From: an uncultured Bacilli bacterium
GTDB taxonomy: Bacteria > Bacillota_I > Bacilli_A > ML615J-28 > CAG-313
Direction of reading: 5' to 3'
DNA length: 47,665 bases
NCBI GenBank assembly: GCA_947591495.1
Contig: CANQDG010000013.1
Location: 1-47,665 of the forward strand
Shown here: piece after piece, positions 1 to 8,072 of the stretch
Numbering within the stretch: the stretch's first letter is position 1
Layout of the letters: every line of letters starts with the position of its first letter
Notes under the pieces: generated by a model
What the model was told of the DNA's origin: nothing
The model's input: the letters and a program-made list of their open reading frames with translations, nothing else
The model's database searches: none
Program-made: the position numbers and the translations under genes

Positions 1-46
1 TTATAGCATAAGTTTGATTTTAAATCATATAAAAAGTCTTGATTAA

Positions 47-79
47 AAAACTAGCAGAATGATAACTTCTACTAGTTTT
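47..79. terminator. Bidirectional intrinsic terminator
   Basis: Arms AAAACTAGCAGAA and TTCTACTAGTTTT pair over 13 bp with one mismatch around a short loop. T-rich runs lie on both sides, so it can stop the leftward ABC exporter transcript and any rightward transcript entering from before the window. Confidence 0.75.
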
Positions 80-146
80 CATTTTTTATAAACCTTTTCT
101 AATTTATAAAACATTTATCAATAAATATGTTTTTATGGCTTTATTG

Positions 147-2015
147 CTAAATATCTTTTTCATATTGCAGGCGATATAAATTATAATAATATCCTCTTTT
201 TTCAAGTAATTCAATATGGGTACCACTTTCAATAATCCGACCCTTTTTTAAAACAATAATCTGATTGCAATGTTGAATTGTTGATAAACGATGAGCTACA
301 ATAAGCATCGTACCTATATTCATAATTTTATGAAGTGAATCTTGAATAAGGGCTTCAGTTTCTGTATCAATATTAGCCGTAGCCTCATCTAAAATCATAA
401 TATTAGGCTTATGAGATACAACCCGGGCAAATGATATTAATTGCCTTTCACCCGATGAAAAGTTTTTACCGCGTTCGCGAACAACATCATTATATTTTTC
501 CGGTAATTTTTCAATAACTTTGTCGGCATTAACAAATTGACATGATTTGACAATTTCTTCATGGGTAATCGTTTCATCTCGTAAATTAATATTAGATTCA
601 ATTGTTCCAGCAAACAAAAAGACATCTTGAAGCATTTGGCCGATTAATTTCCGTAAGGAAGAAATTTTATACGTCTTTATATCTAACCCATCTATTAATA
701 TTTGACCTTTTTGAATATCATAATTTCGAACAATTAATGATAAAATGGTGGTCTTACCCGACCCTGTGGCACCAACAAAAGCAACATTTTCTTTAGCATT
801 TACCTTAAAAGATACATCTTTTAAAATCCAATCGTTTTCAACATAGGCAAACCAAACATGTTTAAATTCAATTTCACCTCGAAGTTCTTCGACCTCGATA
901 GCATCTTTGCTATCTACTATTTCAGGTTTTGTATCTAAAACTTCATATATTCGTTCGCCTGCCGCTAAAGCCGATTGTAAAACATTAAATTGTTCAGCTA
1001 AATTTTGAATTGGCGTAAATAATTTTTCAATATAAGAATAAAAAATAACAATTAAACCTGATGTTAAAGCAAAATTAGTATTAATAATTTCTTTACTTGC
1101 AATATAGAAAAGCAAAGTTACCGTTAAAACATAAATAGCATAGATTGATGGACGGAAAATACCAAATAAAAGAATTTGTTTAGAATAATTATCTTTTAAT
1201 TCGTTGTTAACTTTTTCAAAACTTTGACATTGTTTTTCTTCTTGGTTAAAAATTTGTGTTAACTTAACTCCGGAAATATTTTCCGAAAGGCTTGTGTTAA
1301 CCATTGTAATACCTTTTCTAACTTTCCGATAGATAACACGTGCAAGTTTACGGAAAACAAAGCTAAGGAAAATTACAATTGGTGTTGTTAATAAAATCCA
1401 AAGAGTTAATTTTACATTAACGATTAACATACTAATTATTACACCAATAATTGTTAAAATATTACGAATTAAATTAACAATCGTTGAGGTATACATATCA
1501 TTTAAAGCATTAGTATCAGTTGTAACTCGCGTAACAAGTTTACCAACTGGCGTTTTGTTTAACTGATCAATGGAAAGTGATTCTAGCTTTGTAAAAACAT
1601 CTTCCCGCATTTGATAAATAATCCGATCACCAGCCTTAGCTAGTAAAATGGCTTGAAAATATTGAATTACACAAGAAATAGCCAATACAGATACATAAAC
1701 AACAATAATCAAAACAATCTTTTTTACGTCTATTACCGCATTTGATAACATATCAACTGCTTTTCCTAATAAAATAGGGGTTATTAAGCTGATGCCTACA
1801 GCAACAAGCATCATAACTAATGCTATTATAAATTTTTTAATTTCGATTTTCGTATATTTTAACAAAATACGATAAACGCCACGCTCCATTTTTTTCGTCT
1901 TTAGCGCTTCGTTATTTGAGTAATTAATGTTTTCACGTAAAATATGATTGGTTTTTTTATTATTATGTTTAAAAATAATGATTAACAAACAAATTATAAT
2001 AAAGATTAATAACAT
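147..2015 (-). CDS. ABC exporter subunit, canonical Walker B (half of heterodimer)
   Basis: This is a type IV ABC half-transporter of 622 residues: six-helix transmembrane domain followed by a nucleotide-binding domain. Walker A is GATGSGKTT and Walker B is IMILDEATANID with the catalytic glutamate. Its signature loop is degenerate (FSSGERQL instead of LSGGQ). The partner gene directly upstream has the opposite defects, the layout of TM287/288- or BmrCD-type multidrug or lipid exporters. The start is fixed by a perfect GAAGGAGGTGA ribosome site, and the ATG overlaps the partner's TAA by one base. Residues 1-15 are an additional hydrophobic stretch followed by a basic linker before the usual start of the membrane domain near residue 50. 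Substrate cannot be read from sequence; drug, lipid or peptide export is inference. Confidence 0.93.
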   Translation of the reverse strand: MLLIFIIICLLIIIFKHNNKKTNHILRENINYSNNEALKTKKMERGVYRILLKYTKIEIKKFIIALVMMLVAVGISLITPILLGKAVDMLSNAVIDVKKIVLIIVVYVSVLAISCVIQYFQAILLAKAGDRIIYQMREDVFTKLESLSIDQLNKTPVGKLVTRVTTDTNALNDMYTSTIVNLIRNILTIIGVIISMLIVNVKLTLWILLTTPIVIFLSFVFRKLARVIYRKVRKGITMVNTSLSENISGVKLTQIFNQEEKQCQSFEKVNNELKDNYSKQILLFGIFRPSIYAIYVLTVTLLFYIASKEIINTNFALTSGLIVIFYSYIEKLFTPIQNLAEQFNVLQSALAAGERIYEVLDTKPEIVDSKDAIEVEELRGEIEFKHVWFAYVENDWILKDVSFKVNAKENVAFVGATGSGKTTILSLIVRNYDIQKGQILIDGLDIKTYKISSLRKLIGQMLQDVFLFAGTIESNINLRDETITHEEIVKSCQFVNADKVIEKLPEKYNDVVRERGKNFSSGERQLISFARVVSHKPNIMILDEATANIDTETEALIQDSLHKIMNIGTMLIVAHRLSTIQHCNQIIVLKKGRIIESGTHIELLEKRGYYYNLYRLQYEKDI

Positions 2016-3769
2016 TATTCGTCACCTCCTTCTAAACGTTGGAGGTCAACAATTTGCTTGTACATTGGCACATTATCATACAAATCATCATTAGTGCCTA
2101 TCGCAACAATTTTTCCATCATCCATTAAAATAATTTTATCAAGTGATGATATTGTTGATACACGATGAGCAATCATTATAATCGTTTTTTCAGCAAAATC
2201 TTCTTTTAAAGTCTTTAAAATATTAGCCTCAGTCTTCGTGTCAACAGCTGATACTGCATCATCTAAAATTAAAATGGGAGCATCTTTCGCCATTGCGCGA
2301 GCCATGGAAATTCTTTGTTTTTGCCCACCTGATAAACTTACTCCACGTTCACCGATTATCGTGTCATATTTTTGCGGGAATTCTTGAATATTATCATCAA
2401 CTGAAGCATATTTAGCATATTTTATAGCTTCATCATAAGACATTGATTTTCTACTAAAAGCAATATTTTTTAAAATAGTATCATTAAACAAAAAATTATC
2501 TTGGGGAACATACGATATTAAATCACGAATTTGCTTGATTGGTAATTTCATGATGTCAATTCCATCAATAAATAAAGTATTTTCCTCGACATTATAAATT
2601 CTTGTAAGCAAATCAACAATCGTAGTTTTACCACAACCTGTTCGGCCAATAATACCAACCTTTTCACCAGGTTTAATCGTAAAATTAATATTTTCTAATG
2701 CTTTATTAGGACTTCCTGGATAAGAAAAGCTCAAATTATGACACTCAATTAAACCGTTAAGATGATCTACATGGACAACATCTTCATCATCTTTGACCAT
2801 TATTTCATAATTTAATAATTGATTAATCCGTTTTAAACTAGCAATTCCTTGGGAAACTATATTAATTAAATTAGCAAGCGCTAAAGCAGGCCAAGTAAGT
2901 TGGCCAAAATATGAAACAAATTCAATGAGTTTACCTGCGGTAAATGCATCTTCTGCGCCATTTGAGGCAATAATCAAATGGGTTCCATAACCAATAATAA
3001 TAACCGTAATTGATCCAATCAAAGTTGAAAAAATAACTTCAAGTGAAACCGAAAATTTAATGAAGCCGATATTTTTATTGGAAAAATCTTTATTTGCTTT
3101 TCTAAACTCTCTTAATTCTAATCGTTCTTTAACAAAGGCTTTAATGACAGCAATCCCCGAAAAATTTTCTTGGGTAAAACCAGATAAATTTTCAAAAGCT
3201 TGTTGTCTTGCTTCATAGCGTTTATCAATAATTTTACCAATAATCCCACCACATAAAGCTAAAATTACAAGTGGAATAGAAGCAATAACTGTCATAATAA
3301 CATTTAATTTGACCATTTTATAAATTGCAAGACCACCAAGGAAAAATGCATCTACTAAAAAAATAATGCCATCGGTGAAACAATTCTTAATACTCATTAA
3401 ATCATTCGTATAAAGCGCCATTTGGGCACCCGTTTTATGAATTTGAAAATAATCTTGCGATAAACTTTCCATTTTTCTAAACATGCGAACTCTTAAATCG
3501 GTTTCAACTCTAACTCCGACATTAAGTACCGCCATTCGCCAAGCAAAACGGCCGACAAACATACAAAGAGTAATAAAAAGCATATTATAAATTATTTTTA
3601 AAAGCGAGGCCATCGTTAAGGTTTTACTACCAATTAAATCAATTAAATTACCATAATTTTCTGGTATTAATAATTGTATATAATCAACAAGTAATAGTGC
3701 CGCAATTCCAATTAAAAATAAATGAAAATACTTAAAGTAATATCGATTAACATTTTTGCCAAATAACAT
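2015..3769 (-). CDS. ABC exporter subunit, degenerate Walker B (partner half)
   Basis: This 584-residue half-transporter has six membrane helices then an ATPase domain with Walker A GRTGCGKTT, signature LSGGQKQR and Walker B ILILDDAVSAVD. The catalytic glutamate is replaced by aspartate, so this subunit should supply the canonical signature for its partner's active site while its own site is non-hydrolysing, as established for heterodimeric ABC exporters. It is the first gene of a two-gene operon, translationally coupled to the second gene through a TAATG junction. The ATG has a GAGGAG-type ribosome site about eight bases upstream, and an operator-like dyad covers the promoter. Confidence 0.93.
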   Translation of the reverse strand: MLFGKNVNRYYFKYFHLFLIGIAALLLVDYIQLLIPENYGNLIDLIGSKTLTMASLLKIIYNMLFITLCMFVGRFAWRMAVLNVGVRVETDLRVRMFRKMESLSQDYFQIHKTGAQMALYTNDLMSIKNCFTDGIIFLVDAFFLGGLAIYKMVKLNVIMTVIASIPLVILALCGGIIGKIIDKRYEARQQAFENLSGFTQENFSGIAVIKAFVKERLELREFRKANKDFSNKNIGFIKFSVSLEVIFSTLIGSITVIIIGYGTHLIIASNGAEDAFTAGKLIEFVSYFGQLTWPALALANLINIVSQGIASLKRINQLLNYEIMVKDDEDVVHVDHLNGLIECHNLSFSYPGSPNKALENINFTIKPGEKVGIIGRTGCGKTTIVDLLTRIYNVEENTLFIDGIDIMKLPIKQIRDLISYVPQDNFLFNDTILKNIAFSRKSMSYDEAIKYAKYASVDDNIQEFPQKYDTIIGERGVSLSGGQKQRISMARAMAKDAPILILDDAVSAVDTKTEANILKTLKEDFAEKTIIMIAHRVSTISSLDKIILMDDGKIVAIGTNDDLYDNVPMYKQIVDLQRLEGGDE

Positions 3770-3806
3770 ATTTTTACTCCTCGTATATTATAAATTGTTC
3801 ATAAAT

Positions 3807-3836
3807 ATTTTAATTGATAATGAACTATCATCAATT
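3807..3836 (-). promoter_or_regulatory. Promoter of the ABC exporter overlapped by an operator-like dyad
   Basis: On the minus strand, TTGATG (3829-3834) and TAAAAT (3807-3812) are separated by 16 bases. A dyad with 10-bp arms AATTGATAAT and ATCATCAATT (9 of 10 paired, 3812-3836) covers the -35 and the spacer exactly. Position and size fit a repressor site such as those of MarR-family regulators; no such regulator is encoded nearby. Confidence 0.55.
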
Positions 3837-3947
3837 CTTCTTATTTTTCAAGTTTGGTAATTTAGTATATTATACAAAATATTTCATTTTTTTATTTATT
3901 ATTTGCTTTTTTAAAAATAATTTTTAGAACCCTTTACTTTCTTTTTT

Positions 3948-3997
3948 TTTACATCTATTGTATAATATATTTATAGAATAAGATTTACTTAAGTAAA
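3948..3997 (+). promoter_or_regulatory. Candidate promoter with palindrome at the start site, AroB-like gene
   Basis: TTTACA (3948-3953) and TATAGA (3972-3977) are spaced by 18 bases; a better TATAAT at 3961-3966 lacks a well-placed -35. A perfect 14-bp palindrome TTTACTTAAGTAAA occupies 3984-3997, about where transcription would begin, and could be an operator. Confidence 0.4.
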
Positions 3998-4022
3998 GTA
4001 TAAATTTTTTGAGGGTAACTAA

Positions 4023-5012
4023 ATGACGGAAAAAATTGTTAAATATCATTCATCATCTGTGAAAATATTAATTGACAAAGGTCTTGTCAATAATACTTGG
4101 TCTTTTTTAGATCCTAATTTTCATTATGTTGTTATCACAGATACAAATTTAACCAAACATTATGGTAAACTTCTTTCTAGTATTCCTAATCTTGAATCTA
4201 TTTTGGCAATTAAACCAGGGGAAAAAGCTAAATCTATTGAAGTTTATGAAAAAATTATCACAAGCCTTAATAAACTAGCAATTAACCGTGATACCATTCT
4301 TATTGCCTTTGGGGGCGGTGTCATTTGTGAATTAGGCGGTTTTGTAGCTAGCACATATTTAGATGGTATTAATTATCTTTTAATACCTACAACTTTAGTT
4401 GCCCAAATTGATACCGCAATCGGTGGTCATTGCACCCTTAATGTTGGTGATGAAGCCATTATTGGTCAATATTATCATCCGCTAATGATTATCGTTGATC
4501 CTCTTGTACTTAAAACTTTACCTCTTGAAGAATTTAATAATGGCATTATTACCACAATTAAATATGCAATCGTAAAAGATGCCAAATTATACGAAGAATT
4601 ATTAGCATCCCCAGTTAAACAAGATAGCGAAAATCTTGAAGATATTATTACTAGATGTCTAAATATTAAATTACTTTTGACATTGAAAGATGAATATAAT
4701 CTTAAAGAACAACAAATCTTATCATTAGGCAAACGCTATTTAGAAGTTATTTTACGCCTTGCAAATAATAAATTACCTTATTATAATGCTCTTGCTTTAG
4801 GTATCTATTATGAACTTGATAATCTTTTATTACGTGATTCTTTAAAAGAAATCTTTAATCTATATAATATTGTTAATGATTTTGTTAAATGGAATATCGA
4901 TTATCCAAAGTATCTTTTTAAAAACAAAAAAGATACCCAAATAACCGTTAAAAAAGTAGTAATTGATAAAATTGGCCGAGCTAAATTAGCGCTAGAAGAA
5001 ATATGCCGTTAA
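4023..5012 (+). CDS. 3-dehydroquinate synthase-like protein lacking metal ligands
   Basis: The 329-residue protein is clearly homologous to AroB: FGGGVICELGGF (about 96-107), the IPTTLVAQIDTAIGG stretch (121-135) and IKYAIVKDAKLYEEL are recognisable NAD- and substrate-binding blocks. AroB needs a metal held by one Glu and two His. Here the block usually reading AEVIKYG has Thr in place of Glu, the LNxGHTxGH block reads LSLGKRYLEV (233-242), and the second His block (HGEAVAxGM) reads YYNALALGI. All three ligands are therefore absent, and the Lys after GG is His. No other shikimate gene is in the window. The ATG at 4023 follows a GAGGGT ribosome site. It may be a degenerate enzyme, or one recruited to another reaction or a regulatory role; ordinary dehydroquinate synthase activity looks unlikely. 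Confidence 0.8.
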   Translation: MTEKIVKYHSSSVKILIDKGLVNNTWSFLDPNFHYVVITDTNLTKHYGKLLSSIPNLESILAIKPGEKAKSIEVYEKIITSLNKLAINRDTILIAFGGGVICELGGFVASTYLDGINYLLIPTTLVAQIDTAIGGHCTLNVGDEAIIGQYYHPLMIIVDPLVLKTLPLEEFNNGIITTIKYAIVKDAKLYEELLASPVKQDSENLEDIITRCLNIKLLLTLKDEYNLKEQQILSLGKRYLEVILRLANNKLPYYNALALGIYYELDNLLLRDSLKEIFNLYNIVNDFVKWNIDYPKYLFKNKKDTQITVKKVVIDKIGRAKLALEEICR

Positions 5013-5038
5013 CTTTATCATTTTATTAAAAAACAATA

Positions 5039-5085
5039 AGCAATTAAAGTTTTTACCTATTTATAAAACTTTAATTGCTTTTTTA
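5039..5085. terminator. Bidirectional terminator between converging genes
   Basis: A 15-bp perfect stem, AGCAATTAAAGTTTT with AAAACTTTAATTGCT, is followed by a T run on the plus strand and by TTATTGTTTTTT on the minus strand. Confidence 0.85.
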
Positions 5086-5102
5086 ACTATTTTATTCATT
5101 TA

Positions 5103-5414
5103 TTATGCAATAATTTCTTGATATGCCGACTCGTAATTTTTAAAGCCTTCTACTTCTTTCAAAATTTTACCATTTTCTATCACGATTAATTTAGGATATA
5201 CTTTTAAATCAAGATTACTGCCAACCTTTTCATAAGCTTTTTTTTCCATTAGACCAATAATAATATGGCGCTCAAATTTCTTCCGAAGCTGTTGCATCAT
5301 CGCTTTAAACAATGAGCTAACAATACAATTTTCCTCATAAATTCCTAAAATAATTTGCGAATTATCTTTAATAATCGTATCATAACTAATTTCATCAATA
5401 TAATATAAATACAT
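5103..5414 (-). CDS. Small thioredoxin-like protein with CxxS motif
   Basis: The 103-residue product has the order of a thioredoxin fold: an N-terminal beta strand, IYEENCIVSSLF with C30-I-V-S33 at the start of a helix, then VYPKLIVIENGK with the cis-proline position P74 and the usual two C-terminal strands. The second redox cysteine is serine, so disulfide exchange would be monothiol. I chose the internal ATG at 5414 because it has GAGGTG seven bases upstream; the longer reading back to 5456 has no ribosome site and runs into the divergent tmcAL promoter. An extended -10 (TGGTAAAAT, 5434-5442) precedes it. The client is unknown; cytoplasmic, as there is no signal peptide. Confidence 0.65.
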   Translation of the reverse strand: MYLYYIDEISYDTIIKDNSQIILGIYEENCIVSSLFKAMMQQLRKKFERHIIIGLMEKKAYEKVGSNLDLKVYPKLIVIENGKILKEVEGFKNYESAYQEIIA

Positions 5415-5450
5415 TATTTCACCTCTATCACCAATTTTACCATTTTTTAT

Positions 5451-5479
5451 TTGCAAAATATGGCTGATTTTGGTATAAT
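5451..5479 (+). promoter_or_regulatory. Promoter of tmcAL-mrp
   Basis: TTGCAA (5451-5456), a 17-base spacer and TATAAT (5474-5479) preceded by TGG make a near-consensus extended -10 promoter, about 20 bases before the ribosome site. Confidence 0.8.
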
Positions 5480-5501
5480 TATTTAGGAAAGGAATTTGTA
5501 T

Positions 5502-6656
5502 ATGAAGGTTTTTGGTATTATTTTAGAGGCAAGTCCTTTACATTTTGGCCATTTATATTTTATCAAAAAAATCAAGCAAAAATATCAACCTGATCTATTG
5601 ATTGCACTAGTTAGTACGAACTTTACAATGCGCGGGGAAATATCAGTTATTGATAAATTTACGAAAACCTCACTTCTTTTAGAAAATGGTGTCGATTTAA
5701 TTCTTGAATTACCCTTTTCTTATGCTGTACAAAGCGCTGATTATTTTGCGAAAGGTGCCATCCAAATCTTAAATTTACTAAATGTGACTGATATTGCTTT
5801 CGGTAGTGAAACTTCAAAACTTAAACTCTACGAAACAGTGTATGAACGCTTTAACAATTTTACAACTACTACTTATTACAATAAAAAAATAAGTTTTAAA
5901 CAGTCGTTTAATGCTTTTCTTGAAAATAGTAATTTTACTTTAGATGAGAAAGATTTAATTATTAAACCAAATTTTACGTTAGGCTTTCAATACATTAAAA
6001 ATATTTTAGACCAAAAATTAAATATTAATTATCATCTTATCAAACGCATTAAAAACAATTATGATGACATTCTTCCCACAAATAAAATTGCCAGTGCAAC
6101 CTCAATTCGAAAACTTTTAAAAGAAAAAAAGGATTTACATTATTTTCTTCCCTATCAACCAAATTTATTAATCGACTTACAAAATGCTGAAAACCAGTTA
6201 GTAACTATTTTAGGATATGTTTATCATATAGATGAGCGTAACTTAAGTTATTTTGGACAAAAAGAAGGTATTAATTCCTATATTAAGAAAAATGGCGATT
6301 TTTATCATACCTTTGATGATTTAATAACCAGTCTTAAAAATAAAAAATATACCAGTTCACTTATACGTCGCACTTTACTTCATAATCTACTAGGAACTAG
6401 TGCTCCCTTTTTTCCTCTTACATACCTTCGCATTTTAGGTCTAAATCAAAAAGGAACTAATTATCTAAATACTTTACCATTAGATGTTAAAAAAATAATT
6501 TTTAGTAGTCCTAAAGAAATTGAACATAATAATACTAATGAAAATAATTATAAAATATTAGAAATTGAACTTAAAGCTACGATGCTTTATCAAATTATTA
6601 CTCGTAATTTTGAACTTTATTATAATGAATATAAATTACCAATTAGAAAGGATTGA
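5502..6656 (+). CDS. tmcAL: tRNA(Met) cytidine acetate ligase TmcAL
   Basis: TmcAL acetylates C34 of the elongator tRNA-Met anticodon using acetate and ATP, securing AUG decoding. The 384-residue product has the nucleotidyltransferase-type N terminus, with GIILEASPLHFGH carrying the HxGH ATP-binding motif (H14, H17) and the later SATSIRKLL block that parallels the ISATxIR motif. Length fits the family (about 390-410). The ATG at 5502 is preferred over a TTG two codons earlier because AGGAAAGGA lies eight bases before it. It is the first gene of a pair with mrp, four bases apart. The N-terminal motif reads SPLHFGH where the family usually has NPFHNGH. Confidence 0.88.
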   Translation: MKVFGIILEASPLHFGHLYFIKKIKQKYQPDLLIALVSTNFTMRGEISVIDKFTKTSLLLENGVDLILELPFSYAVQSADYFAKGAIQILNLLNVTDIAFGSETSKLKLYETVYERFNNFTTTTYYNKKISFKQSFNAFLENSNFTLDEKDLIIKPNFTLGFQYIKNILDQKLNINYHLIKRIKNNYDDILPTNKIASATSIRKLLKEKKDLHYFLPYQPNLLIDLQNAENQLVTILGYVYHIDERNLSYFGQKEGINSYIKKNGDFYHTFDDLITSLKNKKYTSSLIRRTLLHNLLGTSAPFFPLTYLRILGLNQKGTNYLNTLPLDVKKIIFSSPKEIEHNNTNENNYKILEIELKATMLYQIITRNFELYYNEYKLPIRKD

Positions 6657-6660
6657 TAAA

Positions 6661-7668
6661 ATGAATTTAACAGAATTAAAAAACCAATTAGAACAAATCA
6701 TAGATCCATCTAATGATTTAAGTGTAGGCGAAACTTCTTCGATTAAAAACTTAAGTTATGACGAAAAAAAAGATTTAATTATCTTAAAAATAGCTATGGG
6801 TCATTTAGGGGGCGAAAATGAAAAAAAATTTAGACGAGATATCGCTCGCGTCGTAAAAATTGATTGTGGCTATAGTGGATTACAATTAGAACTTGAAGAA
6901 TCGAAAATTTTTAATAGCATTACGCAAAAACCTATAAATTTTATCGGTATTATTAGTGGTAAAGGTGGAGTTGGTAAAAGTAGCGTTGCGGCAAACATTG
7001 CTTATCGTATGAGCAAACGTGGCATAAGAGTTGGGGTAATTGATGCCGATGTTTATGGCTCAAGTTTACCTACGATTTTTGAAATTCCTCATCAAAACCC
7101 TCATTTTGATGATAATAAAAAAATATTACCAATTGTAAAAGATAATATGGAAATAATTTCAACCGAATTTTTTACTAATCCTGGTCAACCGGTTATTTGG
7201 CGTGGCGGGATGCTAAATAGTATGATTTCGCATTTCTTTTATGATGTTAAATGGCATGATGATACGCAATATATTATTGTTGATTTTCCACCAGGTACGG
7301 GTGATATTACTTTAGATATCAAATCAATTGTTCCTCAAACTAAAATGTTGATTGTTACAACTCCTCATCTTTCGGCAAGCCATGTAGCAATTAAAGCAGG
7401 TCATGCGGCAAAAACCTTAGGTCACGAAATTTATGGTGTTATTGAAAATATGTCCTATTTTATTAACCCGATTAACAATCAACATGAAAAAATATTTGGT
7501 GAAGGTGGCGGAATAAGCGTTGCTAAAGGGCTTGAAACCGAATTAATTGCCCAAATACCAATTGGAGCGCCTAAGCATCACCAAGATTTGTATGAAATAG
7601 ATGAATTACAAGGAAAAATATATGATGAAATAGTTGACTATATCATCTGTAAATGTGAAATAAAATAA
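6661..7668 (+). CDS. mrp: Mrp/ApbC-type P-loop ATPase
   Basis: This 335-residue protein has an N-terminal MIP18/DUF59-like domain (about 1-85) and a ParA/MinD-type ATPase with deviant Walker A GKGGVGKS (100-107), DADVYGSSLP and VDFPPGTGD. Mrp/ApbC proteins bind and hand over iron-sulfur clusters through a C-terminal CPxC pair. Here the matching segment after IENMSYF reads INPINNQHEKIFGEGGG with no cysteine, so cluster bridging by that motif is not possible; some Bacillota Mrp homologues such as SalA are recalled to lack it too. The ATG at 6661 follows AAAGGA and leaves four bases after tmcAL; an ATG further upstream inside tmcAL is not used. Confidence 0.85.
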   Translation: MNLTELKNQLEQIIDPSNDLSVGETSSIKNLSYDEKKDLIILKIAMGHLGGENEKKFRRDIARVVKIDCGYSGLQLELEESKIFNSITQKPINFIGIISGKGGVGKSSVAANIAYRMSKRGIRVGVIDADVYGSSLPTIFEIPHQNPHFDDNKKILPIVKDNMEIISTEFFTNPGQPVIWRGGMLNSMISHFFYDVKWHDDTQYIIVDFPPGTGDITLDIKSIVPQTKMLIVTTPHLSASHVAIKAGHAAKTLGHEIYGVIENMSYFINPINNQHEKIFGEGGGISVAKGLETELIAQIPIGAPKHHQDLYEIDELQGKIYDEIVDYIICKCEIK

Positions 7669-7698
7669 TTGTTTTAAGCAAATAGTTAAAATCAAAAC

Positions 7699-7746
7699 AA
7701 AAAGTGAACAATTTTGGTTCAGTACAAAATTGCTCACTTTTTTCTT
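7699..7746. terminator. Bidirectional terminator between mrp and the alaS cluster
   Basis: AAAAAGTGAACAATTTT pairs with AAAATTGCTCACTTTTT with one mismatch and a ten-base loop. T runs flank both sides, serving converging transcripts. Confidence 0.85.
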
Positions 7747-7748
7747 TT

Positions 7749-8060
7749 TTATTCAGAATCTTCATCTTCTTCAGCGCATTGTTCATTGAAATCATTAACA
7801 GCTGCTTCAATGAAAGCCCATTCTTCATCAGATTCAATTTCCGATAGTTCACCTTCACCATCACTGCCTTCAACATAACTAGCTGCCATTAAAGGAATTT
7901 CTTCATCATCTTCAGTTTCATTAAAAGATGAAATTTCATAAAATACAACATATTTTTTGTTAAATTCTTCTGAGTCTAACGTAAATAAAATTTGACATAA
8001 TTTTTCATTACCGTTAGCATCAATAATGGTAATTTGGCCATCAACTGGATTTTGATTCAT
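7749..8060 (-). CDS. DUF1292 (YrzB-type) acidic protein
   Basis: A 103-residue, very acidic protein with the DUF1292 pattern: an N-terminal strand ITIIDANGNEKLCQILFTLD, then KKYVVFYEI and a glutamate/aspartate-rich C-terminal half. Function is unknown in any species. It closes the conserved alaS-ruvX-yrzB order known from Bacillus, which supports the call. The ATG follows AAAGGAG. It is last in the operon, ahead of a strong terminator. Confidence 0.82.
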   Translation of the reverse strand: MNQNPVDGQITIIDANGNEKLCQILFTLDSEEFNKKYVVFYEISSFNETEDDEEIPLMAASYVEGSDGEGELSEIESDEEWAFIEAAVNDFNEQCAEEDEDSE

Positions 8061-8072
8061 ATTTTTTCTCCT

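Noticed and set aside
6565-6660. Upstream start of Mrp inside tmcAL
   Set aside because: ATG 6661 has AAAGGA and matches the family start.
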